NCBI GenBank assembly: GCA_965262875.1
Contig: OZ253569.1
Location: forward strand, 1-64,000
Length of the DNA stretch: 64,000 nucleotides
From: JBALVT01 sp965262875
GTDB taxonomy: Bacteria; Pseudomonadota; Gammaproteobacteria; Pseudomonadales; Halieaceae
Direction: 5' to 3'
The notes beneath the pieces are model-generated. The model saw nothing but the letters and a program-made list of their open reading frames with translations, was not told where the DNA came from and ran no database searches. The stretch's first letter is position 1. Each line of letters opens with the position of its first letter. Shown here one piece after another: positions 1 to 8,875 of this stretch. The position numbers and the translations under genes were made by a program.

Positions 1-83
1 CCGCTTTTACGCAATGCTCTTGCCAGCGAACCCCCAATCAACCCGAGGCCGACTATGACTACATTCTTGGAGGGATAATTCAT
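1..83 (-). CDS. tyrA: Prephenate dehydrogenase TyrA, N-terminus only (cut by window edge)
   Basis: Only the first 27 codons lie in the window. The ATG is at 83 and the peptide begins MNYPSKNVVIVGLGLIGGSL, the N-terminal Rossmann dinucleotide-binding loop (GxGxxG) of NAD-dependent prephenate/arogenate dehydrogenases. It follows pheA after 31 bp on the same strand, so it is probably the next gene of the aromatic amino acid operon. In Pseudomonas relatives the gene here is often a TyrA-AroA (EPSP synthase) fusion; the sequence cannot tell whether that holds here. In Pseudomonas hisC lies between pheA and tyrA; it is absent here. Confidence 0.8.
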   Translation of the reverse strand, partial: MNYPSKNVVIVGLGLIGGSLARALRKS

Positions 84-114
84 CGAGTTTGTGCCAATAC
101 CATGGTCCAAAACT

Positions 115-1233
115 CTAAAGAACTTCGCGGGGATAGGACCCCAGCGGCTTCATCAAAATCGACTGTTCCTCGAGATCGGCCACGATAGTGGCAATTTTCT
201 CATCCTGAAGATGACCTTCGAACTCGATGAAAAACACGTAGGCCCATTTTTCAGTTCTTGAAGGTCGGGTATCAATGCGAGTCAGGCTAATTCCCTCTCG
301 TCGAAAAGGATCTAAAAGAGTAAACAGCGCTCCGGGTTTATTGCGGCTCGATACAATAATCGAGGTTTTGTCTTTTCCACTGGGAGGCACCTCCTCACGA
401 CCAATGATTAAAAATCGTGTCGTATTATCCGCGTAATCTTCAATGTGCTCAGCGATTCGCCTCAATCCGTACAGCTCGGCCGCCATGTCTCCAGCGACGG
501 CGGCAGTACCGGATTCTTCTGAAGCCATACGCGCGGCCTCGCCATTGCTGCTAACTGCGACCTTTTCTACGTGAGGCCAGTTCTTGTCCAACCAGTTTCG
601 ACATTGCGCCAAGGCCTGCTGGTGAGCACAAATTCGTGTAATATTTTCCTCAGTTGCACCGGGACTGATCAGCAAGTGATGACCGATACGCATCTCCACT
701 TCACCGGATATCTTCAGGGCAGAATCCATGAAATTATCCAGCGTGTGACTCACCATACCCTCAGTTGAGTTTTCGACCGGCACAACCCCATAATTACACT
801 GCCCCGACTCTACCTGACTAAAAACCGTGTCGATGGTTGGCTGAGGCATACACACTGCTCCATGGCCAAAATGTTTTAGGGCTGCCGCCTGGGTAAAGGT
901 GCCCTCTGGGCCCAGGTAGGCTATCTGCATCGGCTTTTCAAGGGCGAGACAGGCAGACATGACTTCGCGAAAAATATGAGCCACAGTGTCATCGGCAAGG
1001 GGACCCGGGTTGCGATCCATAATGCTTCTTAGTACTTGCGCTTCTCGTTCGGGACGGTAAAAAACGACTTCGGCATCGGGCTCACCTCGCTCCCTGGCCT
1101 GCTGCACCTCGGCCATTTTAATGTCTGCTACGCGCCGGGCGCAGGTAGCCCTGCGATTGACCAGAGTATGTATCTCCTGATCTATCGCATCGATATCGGC
1201 TCGGACTTGATCCAGGTTTCTAGTATCGGCCAT
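115..1233 (-). CDS. pheA: Bifunctional chorismate mutase/prephenate dehydratase (P-protein)
   Basis: Converts chorismate to prephenate and then to phenylpyruvate, committing flux to phenylalanine. Domain order is an AroQ helical chorismate mutase (about residues 5-95), a prephenate dehydratase domain (about 100-280, with GPEGTFTQAA, VVPVENSTEGMV and TRFLIIG) and a C-terminal ACT regulatory domain (about 295-365, with KPGALFTLL and the Phe-binding loop in the form IDTRPSR rather than ESRP). The ATG at 1233 is preferred over the GTG two codons upstream because a GGGTGA Shine-Dalgarno sits just before it. Length is 372 aa, normal for the family. Serves as the third gene after gyrA-serC; 18 bp separate it from serC. 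Feedback inhibition by Phe through the ACT domain is expected from the family. Confidence 0.95.
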   Translation of the reverse strand: MADTRNLDQVRADIDAIDQEIHTLVNRRATCARRVADIKMAEVQQARERGEPDAEVVFYRPEREAQVLRSIMDRNPGPLADDTVAHIFREVMSACLALEKPMQIAYLGPEGTFTQAAALKHFGHGAVCMPQPTIDTVFSQVESGQCNYGVVPVENSTEGMVSHTLDNFMDSALKISGEVEMRIGHHLLISPGATEENITRICAHQQALAQCRNWLDKNWPHVEKVAVSSNGEAARMASEESGTAAVAGDMAAELYGLRRIAEHIEDYADNTTRFLIIGREEVPPSGKDKTSIIVSSRNKPGALFTLLDPFRREGISLTRIDTRPSRTEKWAYVFFIEFEGHLQDEKIATIVADLEEQSILMKPLGSYPREVL

Positions 1234-1251
1234 GATCACCCTATCCGGTGT

Positions 1252-2331
1252 TTATCCGTATTTGGTTTCGAAATCTTGCATAAACCCGATCAGCGCGTCG
1301 ACTGCAGCTTCGCTAACCGCGTTGTAAACACTGGCGCGCATGCCGCCGACGGAGCGATGACCTTTCAGGTTCAAAAATCCAGCAGCTTCCGACTCGGCCA
1401 GAAAGGTCTTGTCAAGATCAGCATCCGCCAATGTAAACGGAATATTCATAAGTGATCGGCTGACAATCTCAACAGGGTTGGCATAGAACGAACTGCCATC
1501 AATAGCCCCATACAGCTTCTCAGCTTTGCGGCGATTGACAACTTCGATAGCCTCGAGCCCTCCCTGATCTTGCAACCAGTCAAACACCAGAGCAGCCAGA
1601 TACAGCGCAAAGGTAGGTGGCGTGTTGTACATCGATTCGTAGTCTGCAGCCACCTGCCAATTGAGCATGGCCGGACACACCGCAGACACGCTGCCCAGAA
1701 GGTCGCGGCGTACAATGGCTAATGTCAGACCTGCTGGCCCTATATTTTTCTGCGCTCCAGCGTAAATCATACCGAAGTCAGAGACGTTTATTTGGCGAGA
1801 CAATATGGTCGAGGACATATCGGCCACCAAGGGCACATCCACTTCAGGTGTCCACAAAAATTCCACACCGCCGATAGTTTCGTTGGGCGTATAGTGCAAA
1901 TAAGCCGCATTGCTATCGAGCTGCCAGGAATCAAACGCTGGAATCGTAGAGAAGTTGGTTTCCTCGGACGAAGCTACGACATTCACAGCCCCATAACGCT
2001 TTGCTTCTGCGATCGCCTTTTTCGACCACTGACCGGTATTCACATAGTCAGCTGAGTGCTTGTCGCCCAGTAGATTCATCGGTACCGCAGAAAACTGAGT
2101 GCTGGCGCCGCCTTGCAAGAACAACACTGCATAGTCATCGGATACACCCAACAGATCTCTCAGGGTTTGTTCTGCATGTTGCGCTACGCCAACTACTTCG
2201 GGGCTGCGGTGGCTCATCTCCATCAGGGAGAGACCCGTACCGTGCCAGTTGAGCATGTCGTCTCGAGCTATCTCCAAAACGGCTTCCGGCAAGGCGGCAG
2301 GCCCAGCGCAAAAATTGTAACTACGACTCAT
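1252..2331 (-). CDS. serC: Phosphoserine aminotransferase
   Basis: PLP enzyme of serine biosynthesis that transaminates 3-phosphohydroxypyruvate with glutamate; in gammaproteobacteria it also serves pyridoxal phosphate synthesis. The protein is 359 aa, the normal family size. It begins MSRSYNFCAGPAALPEAVL, the conserved SerC start, and carries the PLP-lysine motif in AGAQKNIGPAG. The C-terminus keeps the substrate loop KGHRSVGGMRASVYNA. It lies between gyrA and pheA on the same strand, an order conserved in Pseudomonas relatives, with 37 bp to gyrA, so co-transcription is likely. Confidence 0.97.
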   Translation of the reverse strand: MSRSYNFCAGPAALPEAVLEIARDDMLNWHGTGLSLMEMSHRSPEVVGVAQHAEQTLRDLLGVSDDYAVLFLQGGASTQFSAVPMNLLGDKHSADYVNTGQWSKKAIAEAKRYGAVNVVASSEETNFSTIPAFDSWQLDSNAAYLHYTPNETIGGVEFLWTPEVDVPLVADMSSTILSRQINVSDFGMIYAGAQKNIGPAGLTLAIVRRDLLGSVSAVCPAMLNWQVAADYESMYNTPPTFALYLAALVFDWLQDQGGLEAIEVVNRRKAEKLYGAIDGSSFYANPVEIVSRSLMNIPFTLADADLDKTFLAESEAAGFLNLKGHRSVGGMRASVYNAVSEAAVDALIGFMQDFETKYG

Positions 2332-2368
2332 CTATCTAATCCTTAAAATTTTTCAGGTGGACTGGGGT

Positions 2369-5032
2369 TTATTCGAGCCCTTCATCTTCAGCGTCGCCAT
2401 CGACAGAACTGTCCTCGTCAACATCTGGCGCTGGAGAATCGACTTCAGGAGTGTCCGGTGAAACTTCAGCCACTACATCATCGCTCTCAAAAACCACCTC
2501 TGGGTCGGACTCATCTATGCGCTCAACACCCACCAGAAACTCACCTTCTTTGGTACGGATAACTCTAACGCCCTGGGTATTTCTACCGAGCTGAGAAATC
2601 TCATCCGCTCGGGTTCGTACCATAGTGCCTTGATTGGAAATCAGCATTAGCTCATCGCCTTCAAACACCTGCACAGCGCCCACCAAATCACCGTTTCTGG
2701 CGCTGGTAGACATTGCTATCAAGCCTTTGTTGCCCCGACCCTTGGTGGGGAATTCTATGACTGGCGTTCGCTTACCATAGCCATTGGAACTGGCTGTGAG
2801 GACATTCCCGCCCTCTTGAGGAATCATCAGGGAGATCATTCGATGCCCAGCACCCAGGCGAATACCACGCACACCACGCGCTGTACGGCCCATTGCACGC
2901 ACATCACCTTCTTTGAAGCGCACCACTTTGCCTTCGGTGCTAAACAGCATTACATCGCAATCGCCCGTGGTGACCGCGGTGCCCACAAGAACATCACCTT
3001 CGTCCAATTCAATGGCTCGCAAGCCCACGCTGCGCTGTCTGGCAAAATTAGTCAGCTCGGTCTTCTTAACCGTGCCATTTCCTGTCGCCATAAAGATGAA
3101 GTGTCCTTCGGTATACTCTTCAACTGGCAATATAGAAGTGACGCGTTCATCTTTCTCCAGGGGCAACAGATTGACCATAGGCCGCCCTCTGGCATTACGA
3201 CTCGCCAAGGGAATGTGGAAAACCTTGAGCCAATAAACCTTACCCACGTTGGTAAAGCACAAAATCGTAGCGTGGGTGCTCGCTATCAGTAGGTGCTCAA
3301 CAAAGTCTTCGTCCTTAACTGCCGTGGCCGAACGCCCAGTACCACCGCGGCGCTGAGCCTGGTAGTCGGACAGAGGCTGAGTCTTGGCATAGCCGCCGTG
3401 GGAGATTGTCACAACGCGATCTTCTTCTGTGATCAGGTCTTCAACGGTAAGATCGTGCTGGGAGGCGCTAATGACTGTTCTGCGCTCGTCACCGTAGTTT
3501 GCCACGACTTCACGAAGCTCATCTCGAATCACCTGTTTCAGGCGTTCGGTATCGCCCAAAATATCGAGATAGTCCGCTATTTCCAGCAGCCTTTCCTGAT
3601 ATTCGTGGATAAGTTTCTCATGTTCCAAACCGGTCAGACGGTGCAAACGCAAGTCGAGAATGGCCTGAGCCTGTACAGGAGACAGATAGTATTGCCCATC
3701 CCTGAGGCCGTAATGTGCATCGAGCTCGTCTGGGCGTGAGGCACCGCTACCGGCACGCTCCAACATGCCGGTGACCTCACCGGGCTTCCAGGATTGCGCC
3801 AGCAGTTTTTCTCGCGCTTCGGTGGAACTTGGCGAGGCTTTAATCAGCGCAATAATAGGGTCTATATTCGCCAGGGCAATGGCCAACCCCTCCAGAATAT
3901 GGCCTCTATCTCTCGCCTTTTTCAGCAGGTAAACCGTACGCCGGGTAACCACCTCTCGCCGATGACGAACGAAAGCGTGAATAAATTCCTTGAGGTTTAA
4001 TATCTTTGGTTGCCCATCCACCAGCGCAACCATATTAATGCCGAACACTGACTGCAGCTGCGTCTGGGAGTAGAGATTATTGAGGACGACATCGCCTATT
4101 TCACCGCGGCGCAATTCAATAACAATACGCATACCGTCTTTATCGGACTCGTCTCGTAGCTCGGTAATCCCTTCGATTTTCTTTTCTTTAACCAGCTCGG
4201 CGATACGCTCTATCAGTCTCGCCTTGTTCAGTTGGTAAGGAATTTCGTGAATAAGGATAATATCCTTACCCCTTTTCTCATCGCTGATGACTTCGGCTTT
4301 GGCGCGCACATAGATACGACCACGCCCGGTGCGATAGGCCTGAATAATTCCGGCGCGACCATTAATAGTAGCGCCAGTGGGGAAATCAGGCCCCGGGATG
4401 TGCTCCATTAATTCATCGATGGTGATGTCCGGGTTGTCGATAAACGCCAAACAACCACTCACCACCTCTGTCAGATTGTGGGGGGGTATATTGGTAGCCA
4501 TACCCACTGCAATGCCAGAGGAGCCATTGATCAATAAGTTGGGTATTCGCGTGGGCATAACAGCAGGAATATGCTCAGTTCCGTCGTAGTTTTCGGCGAA
4601 ATCTACCGTGTCCTTATCGAGATCCGCGAGAATATCGTGGGCAATCTTGCGCATGCGTATTTCGGTGTAACGCATGGCCGCGGCGGAATCACCATCAACG
4701 GAACCAAAGTTACCCTGGCCATCAACCAGCATATAACGCAGTGAAAAAGGCTGCGCCATGCGAACAATGGCCTCATAAACTGCTGAGTCGCCATGAGGGT
4801 GATATTTACCAATTACATCACCAACTACCCGGGCAGATTTCTTATAGCCCTTATTCCAGTCGTTGTTGAGCTCATTCATGGCGAACAGAATGCGTCGATG
4901 CACCGGCTTAAGACCATCTCGGACGTCCGGCAGAGCGCGGCCTACAATTACACTCATTGCGTAATCCAGGTAGGATTTTTTTAGCTCATCTTCGATATTA
5001 ACGGGGACAATTTCTTTGGCTATTTCACCCAT
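2369..5032 (-). CDS. gyrA: DNA gyrase subunit A
   Basis: Breakage-reunion subunit of DNA gyrase, which introduces negative supercoils together with GyrB. Residue numbering matches E. coli through the core: catalytic Arg121-Tyr122 in AAAMRYTEIRM, and the quinolone-resistance region GDSAVYEAIVRM with Ser83 and an acidic residue (Glu87), so no classic resistance substitution is seen. The GyrA-box at 560-566 reads QRRGGTG instead of QRRGGKG. The six-bladed C-terminal wrapping domain follows, and the last about 45 residues are strongly acidic. A GAAGGAAA Shine-Dalgarno precedes the ATG at 5032. First gene of the gyrA-serC-pheA-tyrA run. Confidence 0.98.
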   Translation of the reverse strand: MGEIAKEIVPVNIEDELKKSYLDYAMSVIVGRALPDVRDGLKPVHRRILFAMNELNNDWNKGYKKSARVVGDVIGKYHPHGDSAVYEAIVRMAQPFSLRYMLVDGQGNFGSVDGDSAAAMRYTEIRMRKIAHDILADLDKDTVDFAENYDGTEHIPAVMPTRIPNLLINGSSGIAVGMATNIPPHNLTEVVSGCLAFIDNPDITIDELMEHIPGPDFPTGATINGRAGIIQAYRTGRGRIYVRAKAEVISDEKRGKDIILIHEIPYQLNKARLIERIAELVKEKKIEGITELRDESDKDGMRIVIELRRGEIGDVVLNNLYSQTQLQSVFGINMVALVDGQPKILNLKEFIHAFVRHRREVVTRRTVYLLKKARDRGHILEGLAIALANIDPIIALIKASPSSTEAREKLLAQSWKPGEVTGMLERAGSGASRPDELDAHYGLRDGQYYLSPVQAQAILDLRLHRLTGLEHEKLIHEYQERLLEIADYLDILGDTERLKQVIRDELREVVANYGDERRTVISASQHDLTVEDLITEEDRVVTISHGGYAKTQPLSDYQAQRRGGTGRSATAVKDEDFVEHLLIASTHATILCFTNVGKVYWLKVFHIPLASRNARGRPMVNLLPLEKDERVTSILPVEEYTEGHFIFMATGNGTVKKTELTNFARQRSVGLRAIELDEGDVLVGTAVTTGDCDVMLFSTEGKVVRFKEGDVRAMGRTARGVRGIRLGAGHRMISLMIPQEGGNVLTASSNGYGKRTPVIEFPTKGRGNKGLIAMSTSARNGDLVGAVQVFEGDELMLISNQGTMVRTRADEISQLGRNTQGVRVIRTKEGEFLVGVERIDESDPEVVFESDDVVAEVSPDTPEVDSPAPDVDEDSSVDGDAEDEGLE

Positions 5033-5342
5033 GTACTACGGTTTCCTTCACATCCTGGGATAGGGCATTATTTTGCTCTTTCAGCCCTAATTTGAAGGGT
5101 GCTCGGTACATCGTAGAACGATGCTTGGCACCCCTTGGGGTTAACCCGTCTATTATACGGATTTCGCCGCTCGATCGCTATGTTTTTGCCGATTTTCGAC
5201 GACAATTGTCACCTGTTTAGGCGTCCAATACTGTTTTGCGGTTATACTTCGGCGCCGGTGGCAATATCGCTGCCGATACAGCCTTTTCCTCACGCATTTT
5301 AGGGTTGCTGTACACTTATTTTGGCAAAGGATCGTAGATAAT
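5033..5342. other. Divergent intergenic region gyrA / mtaD (310 bp)
   Basis: No gene is supported here. The region must hold the promoters of both divergent transcription units. A perfect TATAAT on the minus strand (5152-5157) is the best gyrA candidate. On the plus strand TATACT at 5243-5248 and TACACT at 5311-5316 are weak -10 candidates for mtaD without convincing -35 boxes. Short palindromes such as CCCCTTGGGG (5131-5140) are present without a T-run. Confidence 0.6.
5152..5180 (-). promoter_or_regulatory. Candidate gyrA promoter
   Basis: The minus strand carries an exact TATAAT (plus-strand attata at 5152-5157). About 17 bp upstream lies only TAGCGA, a poor -35. A consensus -10 with a weak -35 is compatible with supercoiling-sensitive gyrase promoters, but no mapped start exists. 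The predicted leader would be about 115 nt. Confidence 0.4.
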
Positions 5343-6677
5343 ATGCAGGACAAAATCGCGTCCGCAGACACCCTGATCCACCCGGGTTGGATTATTCCAA
5401 TGACAGGCGAGTTTGAGCCGCTGTCCGAGCATAGCGTTGCGATATCAGGCTCGCAGATAAGCGCGGTGCTGCCGCGCTCCGAAGCGGAGCAACTATCTGC
5501 GAAAAATGTAATTCACCTTCCCGGACACGCAGTAATGCCGGGACTGATCAATTGTCATGGGCACGCCGCAATGAGCCTGTTGCGCGGCTACGCTGACGAT
5601 CAGCCACTGATGCGCTGGCTCGAGGACCATATCTGGCCCGCAGAGGCTGAACACGTCAGTGAAGAGTTTGTGGCCGACGGGGTCGAACTGGCTATCGCGG
5701 AAATGATACGCAGCGGCACGACGAGTTTTAGCGACATGTATTTCTTCCCGGATGTCACCGCCGGCCTCGCCAAGAAACTGGGCATGCGCGCTCAGATCAG
5801 CTTTCCCATCTTTGACTTCCCCACCGTCTGGGCGAACGACGCGGATGAGTACATCAGTAAAGGCATTAAGCTGCTGCGGCAGTTTAAACACAGCGACCTG
5901 GTATCAATAGTGTTCGGGCCTCACGCACCCTACACCGTGTCGGAGTCTACGCTGGCAAAAATTGCTGTCCTGGCCAACGAGCTTGATCTGGGGGTGCATA
6001 TTCACCTGCACGAAACCACGGGTGAAGTTTTACAAGCTTTTGAGGAGCACGGCGAGCGCCCACTGGATACGCTCAATCGATTGGGCCTCCTGGGCCCTAA
6101 AACCCAATGCGTTCATATGACGGACCTGGGCGACCAGGACATCGATTTACTCGCGGAGTCCGGCTCGCACGTCATTCACTGCCCCCAATCCAACATGAAA
6201 CTGGCCTCCGGCGCCTGCCCGGTTCCCAAACTACTGGCACGCGGTGTAAATGTCGCACTGGGCACTGACAGCGCGGCGAGCAACAACAGCCTCAACATGT
6301 TTACCGAAATGCAAAGCGCAGCCCTTTTGGCCAAACTAAACAGTGGTGATGCCACAGCACTACCAGCCAAGGAAGCGCTGGCAATGGCAACCATTCGTGG
6401 AGCCAGAGCACTGGGTATAGACGAAAGAGTAGGAAGCATCGAGGTCGGCAAAGCCGCAGACGTCATCGCCGTGGATCTGAGCGGCCCTGAAACACAGCCC
6501 TTACACAATCTGCTGTCGCAACTGGTTTACGCCTGCAACGGGAGTCAGGTTACCCACAGCTGGATCAATGGCCAGATGGTTCTGGACGACCGAAGACTCA
6601 CACAAATTAACGCAGCCGCCCTGACCGCCCGGATCGAAAATTGGCGGCAACGCCTGCAAAGTAGCTCAGCGAAGTAA
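5343..6677 (+). CDS. mtaD: 5-methylthioadenosine/S-adenosylhomocysteine deaminase (TRZ/ATZ amidohydrolase)
   Basis: Metal-dependent amidohydrolase expected to deaminate MTA or SAH to the inosine derivatives for purine and methionine salvage. The 444-aa protein shows the amidohydrolase signature: NCHGHAAMSLLRG (metal-binding His pair, about residues 63-75), FGPHAPYTVS, HIHLHETTGEV (His ligands) and GTDSAASNNSLNM (metal-binding Asp). It sits upstream of ubiG and mupP exactly as the PA3170-type gene does in Pseudomonas, which supports this assignment over other TRZ/ATZ hydrolases. Substrate choice between MTA, SAH and related nucleosides cannot be read from the sequence. Confidence 0.85.
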   Translation: MQDKIASADTLIHPGWIIPMTGEFEPLSEHSVAISGSQISAVLPRSEAEQLSAKNVIHLPGHAVMPGLINCHGHAAMSLLRGYADDQPLMRWLEDHIWPAEAEHVSEEFVADGVELAIAEMIRSGTTSFSDMYFFPDVTAGLAKKLGMRAQISFPIFDFPTVWANDADEYISKGIKLLRQFKHSDLVSIVFGPHAPYTVSESTLAKIAVLANELDLGVHIHLHETTGEVLQAFEEHGERPLDTLNRLGLLGPKTQCVHMTDLGDQDIDLLAESGSHVIHCPQSNMKLASGACPVPKLLARGVNVALGTDSAASNNSLNMFTEMQSAALLAKLNSGDATALPAKEALAMATIRGARALGIDERVGSIEVGKAADVIAVDLSGPETQPLHNLLSQLVYACNGSQVTHSWINGQMVLDDRRLTQINAAALTARIENWRQRLQSSSAK

Positions 6678-6683
6678 CCCACT

Positions 6684-7394
6684 ATGAATACGACCAGCAA
6701 CGTAGACCCACTAGAAATCGCCAAATTCGAAGCCCTGGCCTCGCGCTGGTGGGACAGAGGTAGTGAATTCAAACCCCTACATGATATCAACCCGCTGCGG
6801 GCCAACTTTATTGATCAGCACTCTGGCGTAGCGGGGAAAAAATTGATCGACGTCGGCTGCGGTGGAGGTATTCTCGCGGAATCCATGGCCCAGCGCGGCG
6901 CTGATGTCACCGGGATTGATATGGGCGAGGCTCCTTTGACTGTCGCGAACATCCACAAGCTGGAATCCGGCGTGGAAGTCGACTATCGCCAGTGCACGGC
7001 GGAAACCATGGCCGAGGAAAAACCGGGGCACTACGATATTGTTTGCTGCCTGGAGATGCTGGAACATGTTCCCGATCCAGGTTCGGTCATTGCAGCGTGC
7101 GCCGATATGGCAAAACCTGGAGGCAGCCTCTACTTTTCAACCATTAACCGCAATCCGAAAGCCTTCGCCTTCGCCATTGTGGGAGCGGAACACATTCTGC
7201 AACTTTTGCCCGCCGGTACACACGAGTACGCGCGCTTCATCAAGCCTTCGGAACTGGCCGGTTGGCTGCGTGATGCGGGATTGATTATGGAGAACATGAC
7301 CGGATTGCTCTACAACCCGATCACAAAAAATTATCGCCTCGATGCAAAGGACGTCTCCGTCAATTACATGATCCGCGCGAGCAAGCCCGAGTGA
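6684..7394 (+). CDS. ubiG: Ubiquinone biosynthesis O-methyltransferase
   Basis: SAM-dependent methyltransferase performing both O-methylations of ubiquinone synthesis. The 236-aa protein carries motif I LIDVGCGGGILAESMAQRG near residue 53, the acidic ribose-binding GIDMG that follows, and the UbiG-typical N-terminus EIAKFEALASRWWDRGSEFKP. It begins 6 bp after mtaD and its stop overlaps the start of mupP (GTGA), so the three genes form an operon. The size is normal. Confidence 0.96.
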   Translation: MNTTSNVDPLEIAKFEALASRWWDRGSEFKPLHDINPLRANFIDQHSGVAGKKLIDVGCGGGILAESMAQRGADVTGIDMGEAPLTVANIHKLESGVEVDYRQCTAETMAEEKPGHYDIVCCLEMLEHVPDPGSVIAACADMAKPGGSLYFSTINRNPKAFAFAIVGAEHILQLLPAGTHEYARFIKPSELAGWLRDAGLIMENMTGLLYNPITKNYRLDAKDVSVNYMIRASKPE

Positions 7395-8062
7395 GCAAAA
7401 TACCCCGGAACCTAAAGGCCGTCATATTTGATCTGGATGGAACCCTCATCGATACTGCAGATGAGTTCGTCGTAGTAGTACAGGAACTTCGAGCGGAACA
7501 TGGCCGCGAGCCTATGGACGAGGATGTCATTCGCTCCAACGTGTCCAATGGTGCGAGAGCCCTGGTGGCAATTGCTTTAGACCTTGCGGAAACAGACCCG
7601 GAATTTGAATCCAAAAGGCTGCGCCTACTCGAAATCTACAGCCAGGTCCTGGGCTCTTCAGCAGCTCTTTATCCGGGTATTGGGGAATTACTTCAGGCGC
7701 TTCATCAACGGGGAATTAGTTGGGGAATATCAACCAACAAACCGCGCGCCTATGCCGAGCCCTTGTTGGACCGCCTATCGATAGAACCGGCAATGGGCAG
7801 CCTGGTATGCCCGGACGACGTCCGCAATCGCAAACCCCATCCCGAACCTCTCTATCTGAATTGCAAACAGCTTAATTGTGCACCCCATGAAGCCATCTAC
7901 GTGGGTGACCACCTCAGGGACATTGAGGCGGGTCGACGCGCCGGGATGTACACTATCGCTGCCGCCTACGGATACATAGAGGCACACGACGACCCCGCAA
8001 CCTGGAATGCCAATATCGTCGCCAGCAGTAGCCATGATCTGATCGGTCTGTTACTGCCTTAA
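7391..8062 (+). CDS. mupP: N-acetylmuramic acid 6-phosphate phosphatase (HAD family)
   Basis: HAD-superfamily phosphatase. Motif I is VIFDLDGTLIDTADEF with the two catalytic Asp residues; motif II is STNKPR; motif III/IV is KPHPEPL followed by YVGDHLRDIEAGRRAGM. The start is GTG, overlapping the ubiG stop. Family-level analysis alone would give phosphoglycolate phosphatase (Gph), but the position between ubiG and a yciK-like SDR is that of Pseudomonas MupP, which dephosphorylates MurNAc-6-P in anhydromuropeptide recycling. The substrate is inferred from synteny. 223 aa, normal length. Confidence 0.82.
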   Translation: MSKIPRNLKAVIFDLDGTLIDTADEFVVVVQELRAEHGREPMDEDVIRSNVSNGARALVAIALDLAETDPEFESKRLRLLEIYSQVLGSSAALYPGIGELLQALHQRGISWGISTNKPRAYAEPLLDRLSIEPAMGSLVCPDDVRNRKPHPEPLYLNCKQLNCAPHEAIYVGDHLRDIEAGRRAGMYTIAAAYGYIEAHDDPATWNANIVASSSHDLIGLLLP

Positions 8063-8090
8063 ACCTTAATCTTCACGTCGAATTATCGCT

Positions 8091-8849
8091 ATGCAAATCT
8101 CTAGAGCCCCAACAGACTATCGAGCCAAACCCAGCACCTTAGCCGGAAAAACTATTCTGGTGACCGGTGCGGGGGACGGTATCGGTCGCACCGCATCACT
8201 ATGTTACGCCGCCCACGGTGCAACGGTGATCTTGCTGGGACGCACAGTGGAAAAACTGGAAGCTGTGTACGACGAAATTCTGTCCGCCGGGGGGCCTGAG
8301 CCGGCCATCTCTATCGTCGATTTGGCAACTGCCGGCAGCGCCCAAGGTAGCGCTTGCGCCGAGTCAGTGAGTGCAGAGTTTCCGCACCTGGACGGATTAC
8401 TGCACAACGCCAGCATACTGGGCGACATCAAACCCATCGAAAATGCGAGCTTCGAAAGCTGGTGCGAGGTCATGCAAGTCAACGTCAACTCACACTTTTT
8501 ACTGACCCACCATCTGTTACCCCTGCTAAAAGCCGCTCCAGCAAGCTCTATCGTATTTACGTCCTCAAGCGTTGGCAGAGTGGGCAGAGCTTTTTGGGGT
8601 GCCTACGCTACCTCTAAATTCGCCACAGAAGGGTTAATGCAGGTACTCGCAGCCGAGCTGGAAAACACCTCATCGGTGCGAGTTAACAGCTTGAATCCAG
8701 GGGCGACGAGAACCACCATGCGCCGAACGGCCTTTCCCGGAGAGTCGCCCTCGGAGGTCACCCCCGCGGAAGATATCATGGATACTTACTTGTATTTAAT
8801 GAGCCAGGACAGTATTGGAGTAACGGGGCAAGCCTTCAACGCCCAGTAG
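8091..8849 (+). CDS. yciK: YciK-type short-chain dehydrogenase/reductase
   Basis: Classical SDR of 252 aa with cofactor loop TILVTGAGDGIGR near residue 25, the LHNAS motif (NNAG equivalent) near 105, the catalytic Ser in FTSSSVGRVGR and the YATSK active-site Tyr/Lys. E. coli YciK and its Pseudomonas counterpart occupy the same place downstream of mupP. The physiological substrate of the family is not known. It lies 28 bp after mupP on the same strand and is probably the last gene of the mtaD-ubiG-mupP-yciK unit; rluB converges on it 26 bp later with no evident terminator. Confidence 0.82.
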   Translation: MQISRAPTDYRAKPSTLAGKTILVTGAGDGIGRTASLCYAAHGATVILLGRTVEKLEAVYDEILSAGGPEPAISIVDLATAGSAQGSACAESVSAEFPHLDGLLHNASILGDIKPIENASFESWCEVMQVNVNSHFLLTHHLLPLLKAAPASSIVFTSSSVGRVGRAFWGAYATSKFATEGLMQVLAAELENTSSVRVNSLNPGATRTTMRRTAFPGESPSEVTPAEDIMDTYLYLMSQDSIGVTGQAFNAQ

Positions 8850-8875
8850 AATGCCGAGTTGCAACAAGCTGTGCG

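Noticed and set aside
2816..3739. Several plus-strand open frames inside gyrA
   Set aside because: Antisense shadows of a highly conserved gene.
5131..5140. CCCCTTGGGG palindrome as a gyrA leader terminator
   Set aside because: Four-bp stem with a two-base loop and no T-run.
5153..5371. Minus-strand open frame between gyrA and mtaD
   Set aside because: Overlaps the mtaD start and promoter region; composition is not protein-like.
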